A stretch of DNA of 64,000 nucleotides from NCBI GenBank assembly GCA_036250195.1, contig JAVHZZ010000002.1, positions 365,202,124 through 365,266,123 of the forward strand, given 5' to 3'. The notes below the pieces were generated by a model that ran no database searches, was not told where the DNA came from, and saw only the letters and a list, made by a program, of their open reading frames with translations. Origin of the DNA: Mixophyes australis (Eukaryota; Chordata; Amphibia; Anura; Limnodynastidae). Position numbers and translations under genes: made by a program. Below are positions 11,861 to 21,715 of this stretch, piece after piece; the first letter of the stretch is position 1; each line of letters opens with the position of its first letter.

Positions 11861-12592
11861 ATTGTTAGGACCTTCCACTCTGCAAATGTACTTGTATCTA
11901 CCTCATTTTTATGAATATACTTGTAAATTAACTGTGGCTCCTTTCCCTTTCTTTCTGTAGTGAACACCAAGCAAAATGAAATATTAAGATGATCTGCTAT
12001 TTCCTTATCTCCCTCAACAAGACTCTCACTCTCTGTCTTTAGTCTTATTTTTCCTCCTTTTGTTTTTCTCCTTTCACGTATATACACCTCAAAAAAGTTT
12101 TTCCCTCTTTACCTACTGACTGGGCAATTTTCTCTTTTGCCTTTGCATGTCTGATTACCTTCTTAGCCTCCGTCTGTTTAACAAGATACACGTCTTTGTC
12201 TTCATTATTCTGAGTCTGCTTATATTTCCTTAAGGCCATCATTTTTGCTTTCACAATACTCGCTGCTTCTTTTACAAACCACACTAGCTTCCTTTTTCCT
12301 GTGCTTTTCCTAACCCTTTTCATACAAATCAGTTCCTTTTAATATTGCATTTTTTAATTTTTCCCACCTCAACTGAATACCTTGCAAGCTGATCCCCTTC
12401 TGCCAAAGAGTCACTTACACATTTTCCCATTTCTATAAACTCAGCTTGCCTAAAATCTAACACCTTTGTTTTTGTGTGGTATAAGATGGTCTCTGTCTTT
12501 ATACTAAACCATACTGCTTGATGGTCACTGGATCCTAGGTTCTCACCCACATTTACATCACATTTTCCGTCCCAATTTGCAGAAAGAGCCAA
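11860..12592 (-). pseudogene. CR1-like LINE ORF2, endonuclease end and linker
   Basis: Three minus-strand frames in order give the endonuclease C-terminal motif GENLGSSDHQAVWFSI (the S-D-H of APE endonucleases), then KRKLVWFVKEAASIVKAKMM and the basic linker AKKVIRHAKAKEKIAQSVG, then RLKTESESLVEGDKEIADHL followed by NISFCLVFTTE. This order and wording match the CR1 ORF2 segment between endonuclease and reverse transcriptase (usual: SDH, lysine-rich linker, FY.YI..K, L.....L..D..KAE.LN..F.SVFT). The frames are offset, so at least two frameshifts separate them. No promoter or N-terminal half of the endonuclease is seen here. Confidence 0.75.
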
Positions 12593-12596
12593 GCTG

Positions 12597-13020
12597 TAGT
12601 ATGGGGGCTTATAGGGGCCAGGCTGCTATGTGAGGGCTAATAGGAGCCAAGCAGCTTTCTGAAGGCTAACAATGCAATCTACCGTGTAAAGGGTAAAAAG
12701 GCCATGTTGCTGGGTGGGGGTGGGGTGTTCAAAACAGGCCTGACTACCTTGTTGAAGCTAAAAGGAGCACTGCTGCTATGTAGATGCTAAATGGAACCAA
12801 GCTTATGTATTAAAAATGGATAGCCAGACTGCTTTATGTCAGCTAAAAGGGGCTAGGCTGCTGTGTGGGGGATAAAAGTAGTCAGGTGCTATATCAAGAA
12901 TAAAATTAGTATTTTTTTCTGTCTGTGTTTGGGAGGGGTTGGATAATAGAAGTCAAGCTGCTGCCTGGGGCCATCCAGGCTCCTGTGTGATGGGAGGAAG
13001 GGAGCCATAAATAAAGGTGT
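12597..13020. repeat. Degenerate minisatellite, unit about 40-60 bp
   Basis: Phrases of the type GGGGCTAGGCTGCTGTGTGG...CTAAAAGG recur about nine times with heavy divergence, for example near 12603, 12637, 12700, 12750, 12840 and 12950. No coding potential is seen. It is probably an old tandem array. Confidence 0.6.
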
Positions 13021-13224
13021 AGAGTGGGATGGCACTTAAAAAATCATCTCACCTCATTTTGAAACGCACTAACATATTTATTTAGATCCATTAAATAAAC
13101 TTACTTGCAATAGGAACTACTCATTTAATGCTATTTAAAAGCATGGTGAAATTACAATAAAAAGTCTTTCATATTAAACCAGATTAAACCATAATAATGG
13201 TCCAATTATATCAATTAGCAATCT

Positions 13225-13234
13225 GAATTGTAAG

Positions 13235-13292
<58 letters not shown>

Positions 13293-13295
13293 TTA
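13225..13295. repeat. (AT)n microsatellite
   Basis: An almost pure AT dinucleotide run with a few interruptions in an AT-rich region next to the truncated Gypsy element. Confidence 0.95.
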
Positions 13296-13438
13296 TGAAT
13301 ATTTACCTAATCTTTTTAAATTTACCAAACTATATATTATTTAAATTAACTACTTCATTCAGCTCTAAGCTTTTTGTTTGCATAGTTTTTTACATTTATC
13401 ACCTCCTCTCACTATTGGAATTACAGTCTCAATTACTA

Positions 13439-14626
13439 TTACTTTAAAATCTTCAGTATTCTTGATATGGGGGACTGGGCCAGGGCAGATTTCAGAGCTG
13501 TAAATGCATTCTCACAATCCTCTGTCCAATTAATCACCTGTGGTAGTTTCTTTTTTGTTAAGTTAGTCAAAGGTTTGGCTAGGGTACTATTATGGGACAC
13601 AAAATTTCTATAATACCCAGCTGTACCTAAGAAATACATGACCTGCTTTTTCGTGGTAGTGGTCGGCCACTCCATAATAGCCTCTACTTTGCCTGGCTCT
13701 GGACAGAGGGTAACTCCCCCTAGACGGTGCCCCAAGTACTGTACTTCATGTATGCCAAGCTGGCATTTCTCTGGCTTGATAGTCAGACCTGCCTTAGTAA
13801 TTCTGCCTAACACACTACTCAGATGGATCAGGTGCTCCTCCCAGGTCTGGCTGAACACCACAATTTCATCCAGGTAGGCAACCGCATGACCCTCCTGGCC
13901 CTCTAGCAGGTTATTGACCAGGCGCTGGAAGGAAGCAGGGACATTTTTCATTCCAAAGGGCATGACCAAAAGCTCAAGTAGCCCAAATGGGGTGATAAAT
14001 GCGGGCCTTGGGTGACAATGGGATCTGCAAGTACCCTCTACTAAGATCCATAATACTGATGTAGCGTGACTGGGCAAGCTGATCTAACAATTCATCTATC
14101 CTAGGCATAGGATAAGCATCAACACTGTGGCATCATTCAACCTCCTATAGTCTACACAGAATCGGGTGCCCCCACATTTCTTGGTGACTAGTACCATCAG
14201 GGCAGTCCAAGAACTACAAGATGTTAGAATTATCCCTAGCTGCAGCATATCATTTATCTCCCTTTTAATGGCTTGAAGCACTTCTAGGGAAGTACAATAT
14301 GCTGTCTGTCTGAGGGGGAGTCTGTGTCTACATGATGGGTGGACCAAGTGTGTTTTTCGAGGTTTCCCTGTGAAAAGAGACTGATAAGGCCTTAGCGTGT
14401 CAACTAGCTGTTCTAATTGATCGTCAGACAGCTCTACACTGCAGTGAGCATCTGCTAGGGACCCTCGCTCTCTAACAACAGGTGTTAAATCTACCAAGGG
14501 GTCAAACTCCTTATACCTTTCAGGCAAGCTACACACAGCTAATACACAAGCTTCCCTGTCTTGATAAGCTTTGAGCATGTTGATGTGATATACCTTCTGC
14601 CTCTTTTGGCCCTCATCATTTGTCAC
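13439..14626 (-). pseudogene. G1 integrase tail fused to Gypsy reverse transcriptase
   Basis: Two adjoining frames (14626-14096 and 14077-13439). The first starts within the integrase tail (QKVYHINMLKAYQ), passes a linker and enters RT with the template-grip region VTKKCGGTRFCVDYRRLND. The second has FITPFGLLELLVMPFGMKNV, then PASFQRLVN, the catalytic box AYLDEIVVFS, then FLGTAGYYRNFV and the start of the RNase H connection (WTEDCENAFTALKSAL). The usual YxDD box has become YLDE, so the second catalytic aspartate is lost. The frame breaks between the ORFs and ends before the RNase H active site. Integrase tail and RT in one frame show the IN-RT order directly. Confidence 0.85.
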
Positions 14627-15195
14627 AACATAATTGACATCATTAATACACTGTACTATGGTATAGGGGCCCTCTTAGGCAGCCTAAAACTTGTTCTGCC
14701 GCATAAGGATCAGAACTAGAATCTGTTGCCACACCTCAAATATGCGCTCTCTCACATTGCGGTCATACCACAGCTTCTGCCTTGCTTGAGCAGCTTTCAG
14801 GTTGCTCTGTGCCATCCGTATTAGCAACTGCAATTTTTCCCTGAACGGCACTACATAGTGTACTACTGATGTGTCTGAGGTGATCGATTTCTCTTCCCAA
14901 CTCTTCCCTAATCATCATCATCATCATTATTTATTTATATAGCGCCACTAATTCCGCAGCGCTGTACAGAGAACACACTCACATCAGTCCCTACCCCATT
15001 GGGGCTTACAGTCTAAATTCCCTAACACCCTAATCAAAACTAACTGGCTGCGCACCCAGCGCCTGTACAGGAGTTCAAAGGGTGAGAAGCCAGTGGATTC
15101 CTGCAGTACCTCACGGTATGCAAAGAGGTGCGGCAGGAACCTCTCCCAGTCTCCACAAAAGTCCTAAGCATTTGTTTAAGGGTGCCATTAAGGCA
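14600..15195 (-). pseudogene. G1 integrase C-terminal region, split by a SINE
   Basis: On the minus strand, broken frames give NGTLKQMLRTFV, then FAYREVLQESTGFSPFELLY and RRWVRSQL before the SINE. After it come RQKLWYDRNVRERIFEV and EGPYTIVQ...DVNYVV. NGTLK and FAYREV...TGFSPFELLYG are the end of the integrase catalytic core region of Gypsy elements. EGPYTIV is the GPY/F module, and the sequence then runs into KVYHINMLKAY and RT. The DDE catalytic residues are upstream of the deletion and absent. Confidence 0.8.
14915..15027 (-). mobile_element. 5'-truncated SINE inserted in G1 integrase
   Basis: Only the SINE tail remains: TTAGACTGTAAGCCCCAATG, GCGCTGCGGAATTAGTGGCG and a GAT repeat, on the minus strand. 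The nonamer CCCTAATCA lies at both junctions (14906-14914 and 15028-15036), giving a clean 9-bp duplication. The surrounding integrase sequence picks up on either side, so the SINE is younger than the Gypsy copy. Confidence 0.9.
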
Positions 15196-15443
15196 CTGAT
15201 GTGCCCCACTTCATCACATGTAAAACACCTGCGTCCAGTTGCCAAACAGGTTTTCCCCCCCTCCCTCCCAAAAGATTCAGCAACAGGTGGTTTGGTTGAC
15301 AGGGAACTCAGGGGTGATCCTCCTGGTTGCCTCTCTTTCCAAGTAGTTTGCCCTAGCACTCCCCATCTCTTTTTCATTACAGGAGCCCTGGTAACTGTGT
15401 ACTTGTCGGCCAGGCTAGCAGCCGCTTGCGATCCACAACCCAT
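15111..15443 (-). pseudogene. G1 zinc knuckle joined to integrase by deletion
   Basis: The frame contains RCFTCDEVGHISALMAP, a nucleocapsid CCHC knuckle (C-x2-C-x4-H) whose last cysteine is missing because the sequence jumps to the integrase coding frame at about 15195. Beyond the jump this frame is out of phase with integrase, so its C-terminal 25 residues (LNKCLGLLWRLGEVPAA) are meaningless. The 110-codon length is therefore a deletion artefact, not a gene. Confidence 0.75.
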
Positions 15444-15450
15444 TCTCTCC

Positions 15451-16312
15451 TCAGCTGGGCACAGTGAGGAACTGCTCCTGGAGAATAAAATCCTTTAGTT
15501 TATCATAGTCCAGCACCTGCAATCCCTTAATCCATTGATGCATCATGGATGATAATTGCGGTAACATTCCAGCATAGGTATCAGAGGGACTGCGTCTTGA
15601 GTCTGTGAATTTCCGCCGGTAAGCTTCAGGAGTTATTAATTTCGACATAATCTCCGTCCAATTCTTGGGGAAGGTCTGCAAACTCTTCCAAAGCTTTCCC
15701 TCTCAGTCCAGAGGTTAAATAGCTGGCCCACTCATTGGAGTCCAGCTCAAACTATCGGCAAGTCCTTTCAAATCCCCTCAGGAACGAATTAAGGTCGTCG
15801 TCTTTTTCCAACACACTAGATTGGTCGTGCTTGGGTTTTTTCTTCCCCGGGCCTCAGTCTGCCGACTTGCCATTGAGCCTGGCTAGCTCTAACTGGTATT
15901 CGCATTCGGCTTGACGTTCAGCAGCCTCCCTGTCTGCTGCAGAGCGGCGTTCGGCACCCTCCCTGTCTGCAGCGGCACAGCGTTCAGCAACCTCTTGGAG
16001 TTGCTGGATCAGCTGCAGCGATGTTACAGGATCAGTATCCTTCAGCTGTTTGAGGGCAGCATGCATGTATCTGTCCAGGGTAGGTTCCTCACTTGGTTCA
16101 ACAGAGGTATTTGTGGTAATGCCTAGTGTTAACTGCTCTCCTGAAACAGAGATGCTTTCTCCCTGGCCTCCCCCGACACTTGGCTTCTGATCAGCATCCA
16201 CAAGCGCTTGAATCAGTTGTTTTCGATTCCTGACGGGGACGACAGCAAGTCCTCTTTCGACACACAAAGCCAAAAGCTCATCCTTTTTTATCTGTTTATA
16301 GTCAGGGGTCAT
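15451..16312 (-). pseudogene. G1 gag with SCAN-like capsid segment
   Basis: The likely start is the methionine at 16312 (MTPDYKQIKKDELLALCVER), not the longer in-frame extension to 16435. The N-terminus resembles the short SAP-like helix pair found at the start of many Gmr1-like Gag proteins. A charged coiled-coil rich in AADREAAERR follows. After frameshifts the frame at 15681-15451 gives ITPEAYRRKFTDSRRSP, then WIKGLQVLDYDKLKDFILQE and QFL, a clear match to the SCAN/Gypsy capsid C-terminal domain (pattern F.....P......L......W.......K....LI..EQFL). Gag would assemble the particle; this copy is broken. Confidence 0.75.
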
Positions 16313-16439
16313 CCTGGACCTCACACTTCCACCAAATAAAAAATAGAAAAGAAAACAAGAAAGGAGGGGAACAGAAACTATTTGCTCAGTATGTCTTTTA
16401 AATTTTTGTGAGCCTTGAGCGTAATCTCTGGTCAATTAG

Positions 16440-16889
16440 GATGCTGACTCTCTCTAGAATCACACACCACTAATTCACTTAAGTTCTTATAATAAAAAGA
16501 AAAATATTATCAATCCCATCAAGCTGCCAACCAGTTTGTCACAAACGCCCAGCCTGTCCCAGATACAGTAATCAGAGATAACTGAGTTGTTACCACTTGA
16601 AACTATTCAAGATCTTTCTTATTACAGGGAAGAATGTACAAGTTGTATTCTTCAGGATATGTAAAGTCTGACAAGAACAAATATCCCAATGACAATTTAC
16701 TTACTATACTCTATATTTAACATTTGTGTAAAATTGTTACATTTTTGCTCAGTTCTTCAATACTGTAGGTATCTCTAGGATTCAGGCTTCCCATGTCATC
16801 TTGTCACTTTGACAACAATCCAGAGTGATCATTTTAGAATATTGTAAAAAAAAAAGGTAAAAAAATAAATAAAACTTTTTTATTCCCTG
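16440..16889 (-). other. Probable 5' leader/LTR of G1, ends not resolved
   Basis: The sequence directly upstream of gag on the minus strand has TTTGGTGGAAGTGTGAGG near 16310-16335 (possible primer-binding region) and AT-rich DNA beyond. I could not match it to another copy or find TG...CA ends, so the LTR boundaries are unknown. It stops against the TSD of solo LTR A2. Confidence 0.35.
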
Positions 16890-16894
16890 CCCAC

Positions 16895-17371
16895 TGTCAG
16901 GCGTCGTCCCCTCACTATCACTATGTGTCAGGAATGACTGCCTGCCTTGTCTGTGTTACTCTGTGATCACTCCTGTGTACCTCTATTTCTGTCTGGTTCT
17001 GACTTGGATTGTTTGACTACTCCGCCCCTGCACTGGATCTCAGAGAACCGCAACCTGCGCTCCATTAGCAGCAAAGCCCAGACTCCCTTATGGGGGGTCC
17101 CTTGTGAACACTAGGGGCTATATTTACTAAGCTGCGGGTTTGAAAAAGTGGGGATGTTGCCTATAGCAACCAATCAGATTCTAGCTGTCATTTTGTAGAA
17201 GGTACTAAATAAATGAAAGCTAGAATCTGATTGGTTGCTATAGGCAACATCCCCACTTTTTCAATCTCGCAGCTTAGTAAATCTAGCCCTAGGAGTGCAT
17301 TAGACTCAGCGCCTCCCTGATCAGATGAGCTAATACTAGCCAGTGGCTTTTCCAGTGTTACAGTTGTGACA
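16895..17371 (-). mobile_element. Solo LTR A2, interrupted by a MITE
   Basis: On the minus strand it runs from TGTCACAACTGTAACACTGG to CGACGCCTGACA. The pentamer CCCAC (plus strand) flanks both ends exactly (16890-16894 and 17372-17376). Shared family blocks with A1 and A3 are GAGGCGCTGAGTCTAATGCA, GTTCACAAGGGACCCCCC and GAGCGCAGGTTGCGGTTCTC. The LTR is split by the MITE at 17115-17289; removing it leaves about 300 bp, shorter than A3 (596 bp), so there is also an internal deletion relative to A3. Confidence 0.9.
17115..17289. mobile_element. Palindromic MITE M1 (175 bp) nested in solo LTR A2
   Basis: The ends GGGCTATATTTACTAAGCTG and their inverted copy at the right enclose two inverted halves that carry GGTTGCTATAGGCAACATCC. 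TAG flanks both sides (17112-17114 and 17290-17292). Comparing with the uninterrupted LTR A3 confirms that one TAG belongs to the target. A same-length copy lies at 60222-60396. Structure and 3-bp duplication suggest a Harbinger-like element. Confidence 0.9.
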
Positions 17372-17376
17372 CCCAC

Positions 17377-19070
17377 AATCTCAGCTCAAAGCCATTTTAG
17401 AGTTTTAATGTTATTTTTGTGCTCAGGGAATGACTAGAAACTTCAGGCCAGGTTGACATATATTAAACTTGTTGAATGCTTTTCTGATAAGTTAATGTTT
17501 AAAAAAATTCCATATACTAAATTTATTTGCATTACTTTACAAATTCTTGCTTGATATATTTTTTCCTATTCAACATTATTATTCTGTGTGATTGGATTGA
17601 ATAAGAATTTATATGTGTAACCAATCGAAAAATGTAAAATATGACAGAACTCTGCTTACTGATCACCAGCAAAGTCATAATGTTATTTTATTAATATTTT
17701 CCAATGTCATTTTGTACTGAAGTTTTGAATAATAGTGAACATTACATTTTCATAAACTTGTTTGGAGACCATGATAAGAAGGATAGGAAGTATAAGACTT
17801 TATTCTGCTCAAATAGATCAAAATTATTGCAAATTCAAATGCAGTACTCACAAAAAAGTAGAACTTCAATTTCATGGTTTAAAGAAGGGAAACATCTGCA
17901 GAAGATGTAATAAAGTAAATATTATTGTATTTTACAATGGTCTGCATCTCAGAAAGGGTTCTATTTAGCGTTAAATATACAAATGTAATTTTTATGTGCA
18001 CTAAAAAAATTGTATCTGTACACTTGAGAGCGCATGCTTAGTTGGGGCGTTTACTTAGAATAAACTATGCAAATTTGTACTGAGCCTGCCTGCAAAAAAG
18101 TCCATGACTTTGTCTATATGCAGATCTGACATTTGCACCTTCTTAGGCTTGGAATGACGGAAAGGGGGAGGAAAGGGCATGCAAACGCAGTCTGCGTGCA
18201 CTAATGACATGTTTGGATAATTGAGAACTGAATCAGACAGGCACGGAGTTGCATACATGCCTGTCAGTGGCTTTATCACATTTAAGGGCTTGTGGGCTTG
18301 TGCAAATACACAATGATGATGGTACCGGATCCCAGCACTAGCTAGCCACTTCTTTTTGGAAATTGATCTCTGAAGCTGATAGTTCTCCCACTACTCTGAT
18401 TGGTGAATAAAAAGCACCATCCACCATTCAGTGTGCTGCTTGGTATGACCCTGTGCAAACGCACAATATATGGATGTGCCTGGCAGGTAAGTAGTAGGCA
18501 GAGAATGCTGCCCGGCCTCTCTGATTGTGTTTTAAACACAAACTGAGTGACAGAGCAGGTTCCTCTGTCTGCCTCTCAGCCGCAAGTCACGTCTATCCAG
18601 TGTCTGGCCACAGGCAGCTGACTGGCCCGAAACCATTAAAATGGAACTGGCCCAGCCAAACCCTAATAGGAGAGGTGATCACCCCCTCACTGGATCTTCT
18701 TCTGGGCAAGTAACTATGTATTTTTTTCTATCTTTATTACAATTGTTTTTGTGGATTTGATGGTTCATGTGTTGTTGTTTTTTTTAATTTGCCTTGCACT
18801 GGTACTGTGTTGGTCATAGATCTGTTGTGTTATACAATCAAGGAGATTTCATGGACACTTCTCTACATTAGACATTCTGCATATATTTAGTGTTTGGGCA
18901 TTACCATTATAAGGCTAAATATAATTGTCCTAATATACTGTAATGATAATGTAATTTAATTTGAAATGTGCCTATACAATTCTGAATAATCAAATATCTC
19001 TAATAATAGTGATGCCATTTTGATTTGAAATACTTGTGCTTATGTAATGCTGATTATTGGAATATTTCTA
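17377..19070. other. Non-coding DNA
   Basis: No gene recognised. Frames of 60-75 codons on both strands (17704-18713) have no motif. Confidence 0.5.
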
Positions 19071-19074
19071 TAGA

Positions 19075-19220
19075 TTATAAGCTTGCAAGCAGGGTTCTCT
19101 TACCTCTCTGTCTGTATTACCCAGTATTGTCTTATTAATGTTTGTTCCCAATTGTAAAGCGTTACGGAATCTGCTGGCGCTATATAAATAAATGTTGATG
19201 ATGATGATGATGATGATATT
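19075..19220 (+). mobile_element. SINE/LINE tail with GAT repeat
   Basis: It contains TTATAAGCTTGCAAGCAGGG, CCCAATTGTAAAGCGTTACGG and TGGCGCTATATAAATAAATG, followed by GATGAT repeats to about 19218. This is a tail-only, 5'-truncated copy of an L2-related SINE family with a different middle from the SINE at 7573. Confidence 0.75.
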
Positions 19221-19994
19221 TCCATTGACAAGGAAAAAGAGGAACATATTTCACATAGAAAGAAACCAAGTCACAAATGTATGTATTGTGACACTACACT
19301 ACACTGGGTGACAAGTTCTGTCAACAAAGCAAGTTGTATTGAGAGAAATTGTGTTGGCGCAAACAGAAAAGCAAAGTATGCGGGCTAGAGCTGCTGCAAA
19401 ATTCAAGTGTGTTTGCAGAGTAGACTTGGCTGTGTGTCATTCCCGACAAAGCAAGGAGCTCCCTTAAAAATGCATCTTCTCCATCCATTTATCTAATTTT
19501 AATAATCTCACGCCTCAAAATTAAATTTAAAATCTCATTTTTGCAGAGGACTGCAAAGTTAGTGCACCCATGTGTTTCAAATTGTGTCTGGAGTCAAGGA
19601 AATAATTTATTACAAAAGTTAAGAAATACATTATAGCAGTTATACCATTGTAGTATTGAGGATTGTCATTACACCTAGGACCAAAGATATGTCATTGGTT
19701 TTGCAATTTCTGTTCTTCCACAGCCTCCTTGGTGGTGGCAGCTACCGCCACAACTTCTGCAAACATGGGTAATTAGTGTTCTGGCTTTGTGTCCAGCAGT
19801 GAGCATGATGCAAAATTAAAAAACCTGGCACATAGCTACTCCATGTTGGCAGATAACCACAACAGTACCAATGGAGCACAAAAGTAACAGTCTTCTCTAG
19901 TATCAAAAAAAGAAGGATAAGATAACTGGCAAAGGACAGTTGTGGTTGACAGAAGCTGAATATTTTAAGATGTAGACAATTATTACTTCATACT

Positions 19995-20295
19995 TCAAGA
20001 CTTCTCCCGTGCTGCTCCCCACTTATGGAATTCCCTACCACGCTCAATCTAACTTTACCACAGCCTTCAAATCTTTAGACGCTCTTTGAAAGCCCATACT
20101 TTTTTAGAGATGACCTTATACCCAAAAACACTATTCACACTAATGCACCCTCACAACTGTCCCAATCTCCACTGTGAGCCACACTCGCTCCTCTTGATTC
20201 ATCTTTGTCCTCTTCCACTTAGAATGCAAGCTCTCTAATGAGAAGTGTCCTTCATACCCTTTGTTTTCATGTATGCATTTATTTTGTCTACCTTG
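19995..20295 (+). pseudogene. L2/Rex-like LINE, ORF2 C-terminus (left part)
   Basis: The plus strand encodes DFSRAAPHLWNSLPRSI, then after a stop and frameshift SLKAHTFLEMT. FS.AAP.LWNSLP..IR.......FK..LK..LF is the conserved C-terminus of L2, Rex1 and related LINE reverse transcriptases. The 3' untranslated tail follows and is interrupted at 20296 by an LTR-like insertion, resuming at 21353. Confidence 0.8.
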
Positions 20296-21352
20296 TGTGA
20301 CAGGATGGACTGCCTATGCCACCTTGTCTGTTGTTGCTGGGAACCGGCTGGGCTTACTTTGGCACTGTTCCCTTTTTGATTATCCTAAATGTACCCTCTA
20401 GTATGAGGGGGATTAAACTGCTGCCACCATTGGACTCCTTAGCGGCATTCAGAATTGCATCCTTCTTGGTAACTGTCGATGCTAGTGTACCCCCTTGCTG
20501 GTACACCTGGGCTGGTACCTCTGACCTCTTGCTTTCAGATCAGGGTTATTGTGGATGGTACACCTGGCCTATCCACTGGGCAGAGCTGCAGATAGCTGCA
20601 AAGCATTGGTATTGGAAAGCTCAGAACAGTCGTAAACGGATTAGATTTGGGTCTAATCTGTTGGTCACAAGAAATACAGCAGGGAAAAAGTTGTCAAAGC
20701 AGGATCTTGAAGCAAGTGATGTTTATTCGCTTAAGTGTCCTAATAAAGACAGGTCACACTGGTTTAAGGTACCAGTGATCAGAAGATCAGATGGAACAAA
20801 AATGATACATTTCAGAACAAACCTGTGCTGTTTTATACAGTTTTGGACGCAGCCTAGCAGGGGGTAAGGCAGCCCTCTAAAATTTTTACTGGCCCCAAGA
20901 AGTCTGAATTATTTTTAGTATCAGGATGCAATATGTTTCACCAAACATGGATTTAAATTAAATTTATACTTACCAAAATTTGCACTTATCTGTGATATCC
21001 TACATCACGTGCTGTTTACAATGTTCAACAGGTTTCAACACACTGGATAAAAGGCTGCTCAGGAACTACAGTAACAACCTCCTGTGGTGCATTTAGTCTA
21101 AAAAGGACATATTGGTTACTCACATGAATAGACTTAATTAGACTTAATGAGGACTTCCTCTCGAAGGTACGCAACAGACCTCCTCAACAAATGCTTATTG
21201 CATCAGAAATCAACACCTCAGAATGCATTTCCTATACCAAGTACCACACGATATAGTAAAATCAGTACATTGCAAATATATAAATAAGCACCCTGCGCTA
21301 TTTCTTTTAAATACATTTATACCATAAGTTATTTATAAGTGATCCAGCCACG
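20296..21352 (+). mobile_element. LTR-like insertion within the LINE tail
   Basis: It starts TGTGACAGGATGGACTGCCT, and CCTTG flanks both sides (20291-20295 and 21353-21357). The LINE tail reads on across it (..GTCTACCTTG / CCTTGTATGTTCC..), so the inserted segment is about 1057 bp. The right end reads CCACG where an LTR would end in CA, so it is either mutated there or not a simple LTR. The 183-codon frame at 20316-20867 lies inside, has no retroviral or host motif and is not called a gene. Confidence 0.55.
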
Positions 21353-21435
21353 CCTTGTATGTTCCTGTTTTCCCTACTGTTCGGCACTGCGAAGCACTGT
21401 GGCACCTTATAAATCTACGATAACAATAATAATGT
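21353..21435 (+). repeat. L2/Rex-like LINE tail (right part)
   Basis: It continues the tail broken at 20295: CGGCACTGCGAAGCACTGTG, GCACCTTATAAAT and an AATAAT end. The diagnostic L2-tail phrase GGCGC.TTATAAATAA is degraded. Confidence 0.7.
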
Positions 21436-21589
21436 TTCATTATCTGTCTCGCACTGTCTCTTCACATTCCATGGCAGCTTTAGTATTGGTGTCTGTTAAT
21501 GCTTCTGCCTTAGAGTAGCACTTTCTGCACAAGCAACTACAAATGACATTCTGCTACCTTATATATCAATTGTTCCCCACATCTCTTCG

Positions 21590-21715
21590 ATTTTAAGCTC
21601 ATTTGAGCAGGGCCATGTTTACATTTTGTCTCATGTCTTTATAATGAATTTATTTCTATCATGATCACCTTAATGTACAGTGATGCATAATATGTGCATT
21701 ATAAATAAAAGATAA
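21590..21715 (+). repeat. Second L2/Rex-like LINE tail
   Basis: TTTTAAGCTCATTTGAGCAG followed by GGCC, then GTACAGTGATGCATAATATG and ATTATAAATAAAAGATAATA, match the same tail architecture in diverged form. No RT motifs precede it. Confidence 0.55.

Larger units (their letters stand above)
13439..16435 (-). mobile_element. Gypsy element G1, Gmr1-type domain order, internally deleted
   Basis: On the minus strand the order is gag (from about 16312), a zinc knuckle (about 15205-15230), integrase C-terminal part (about 15195-14600) and reverse transcriptase (14600-13439). Integrase before RT is the reverse of ordinary Ty3/Gypsy and is known from Gmr1-like elements. Protease and most of integrase are deleted at a junction near 15195, and RNase H is truncated at 13439, where AT-rich DNA follows. 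A 5'-truncated SINE is inserted at 14915-15027. The LTR lying beyond 16435 could not be delimited. Confidence 0.85.

Noticed and set aside
18055..18713. Frames of 62-74 codons as small genes
   Set aside because: No motif, no bias, and several overlapping frames on both strands.
20316..20867. 183-codon open frame as a host gene
   Set aside because: It lies wholly inside an insertion flanked by CCTTG repeats, has no recognised motif, and starts within the element's left end.
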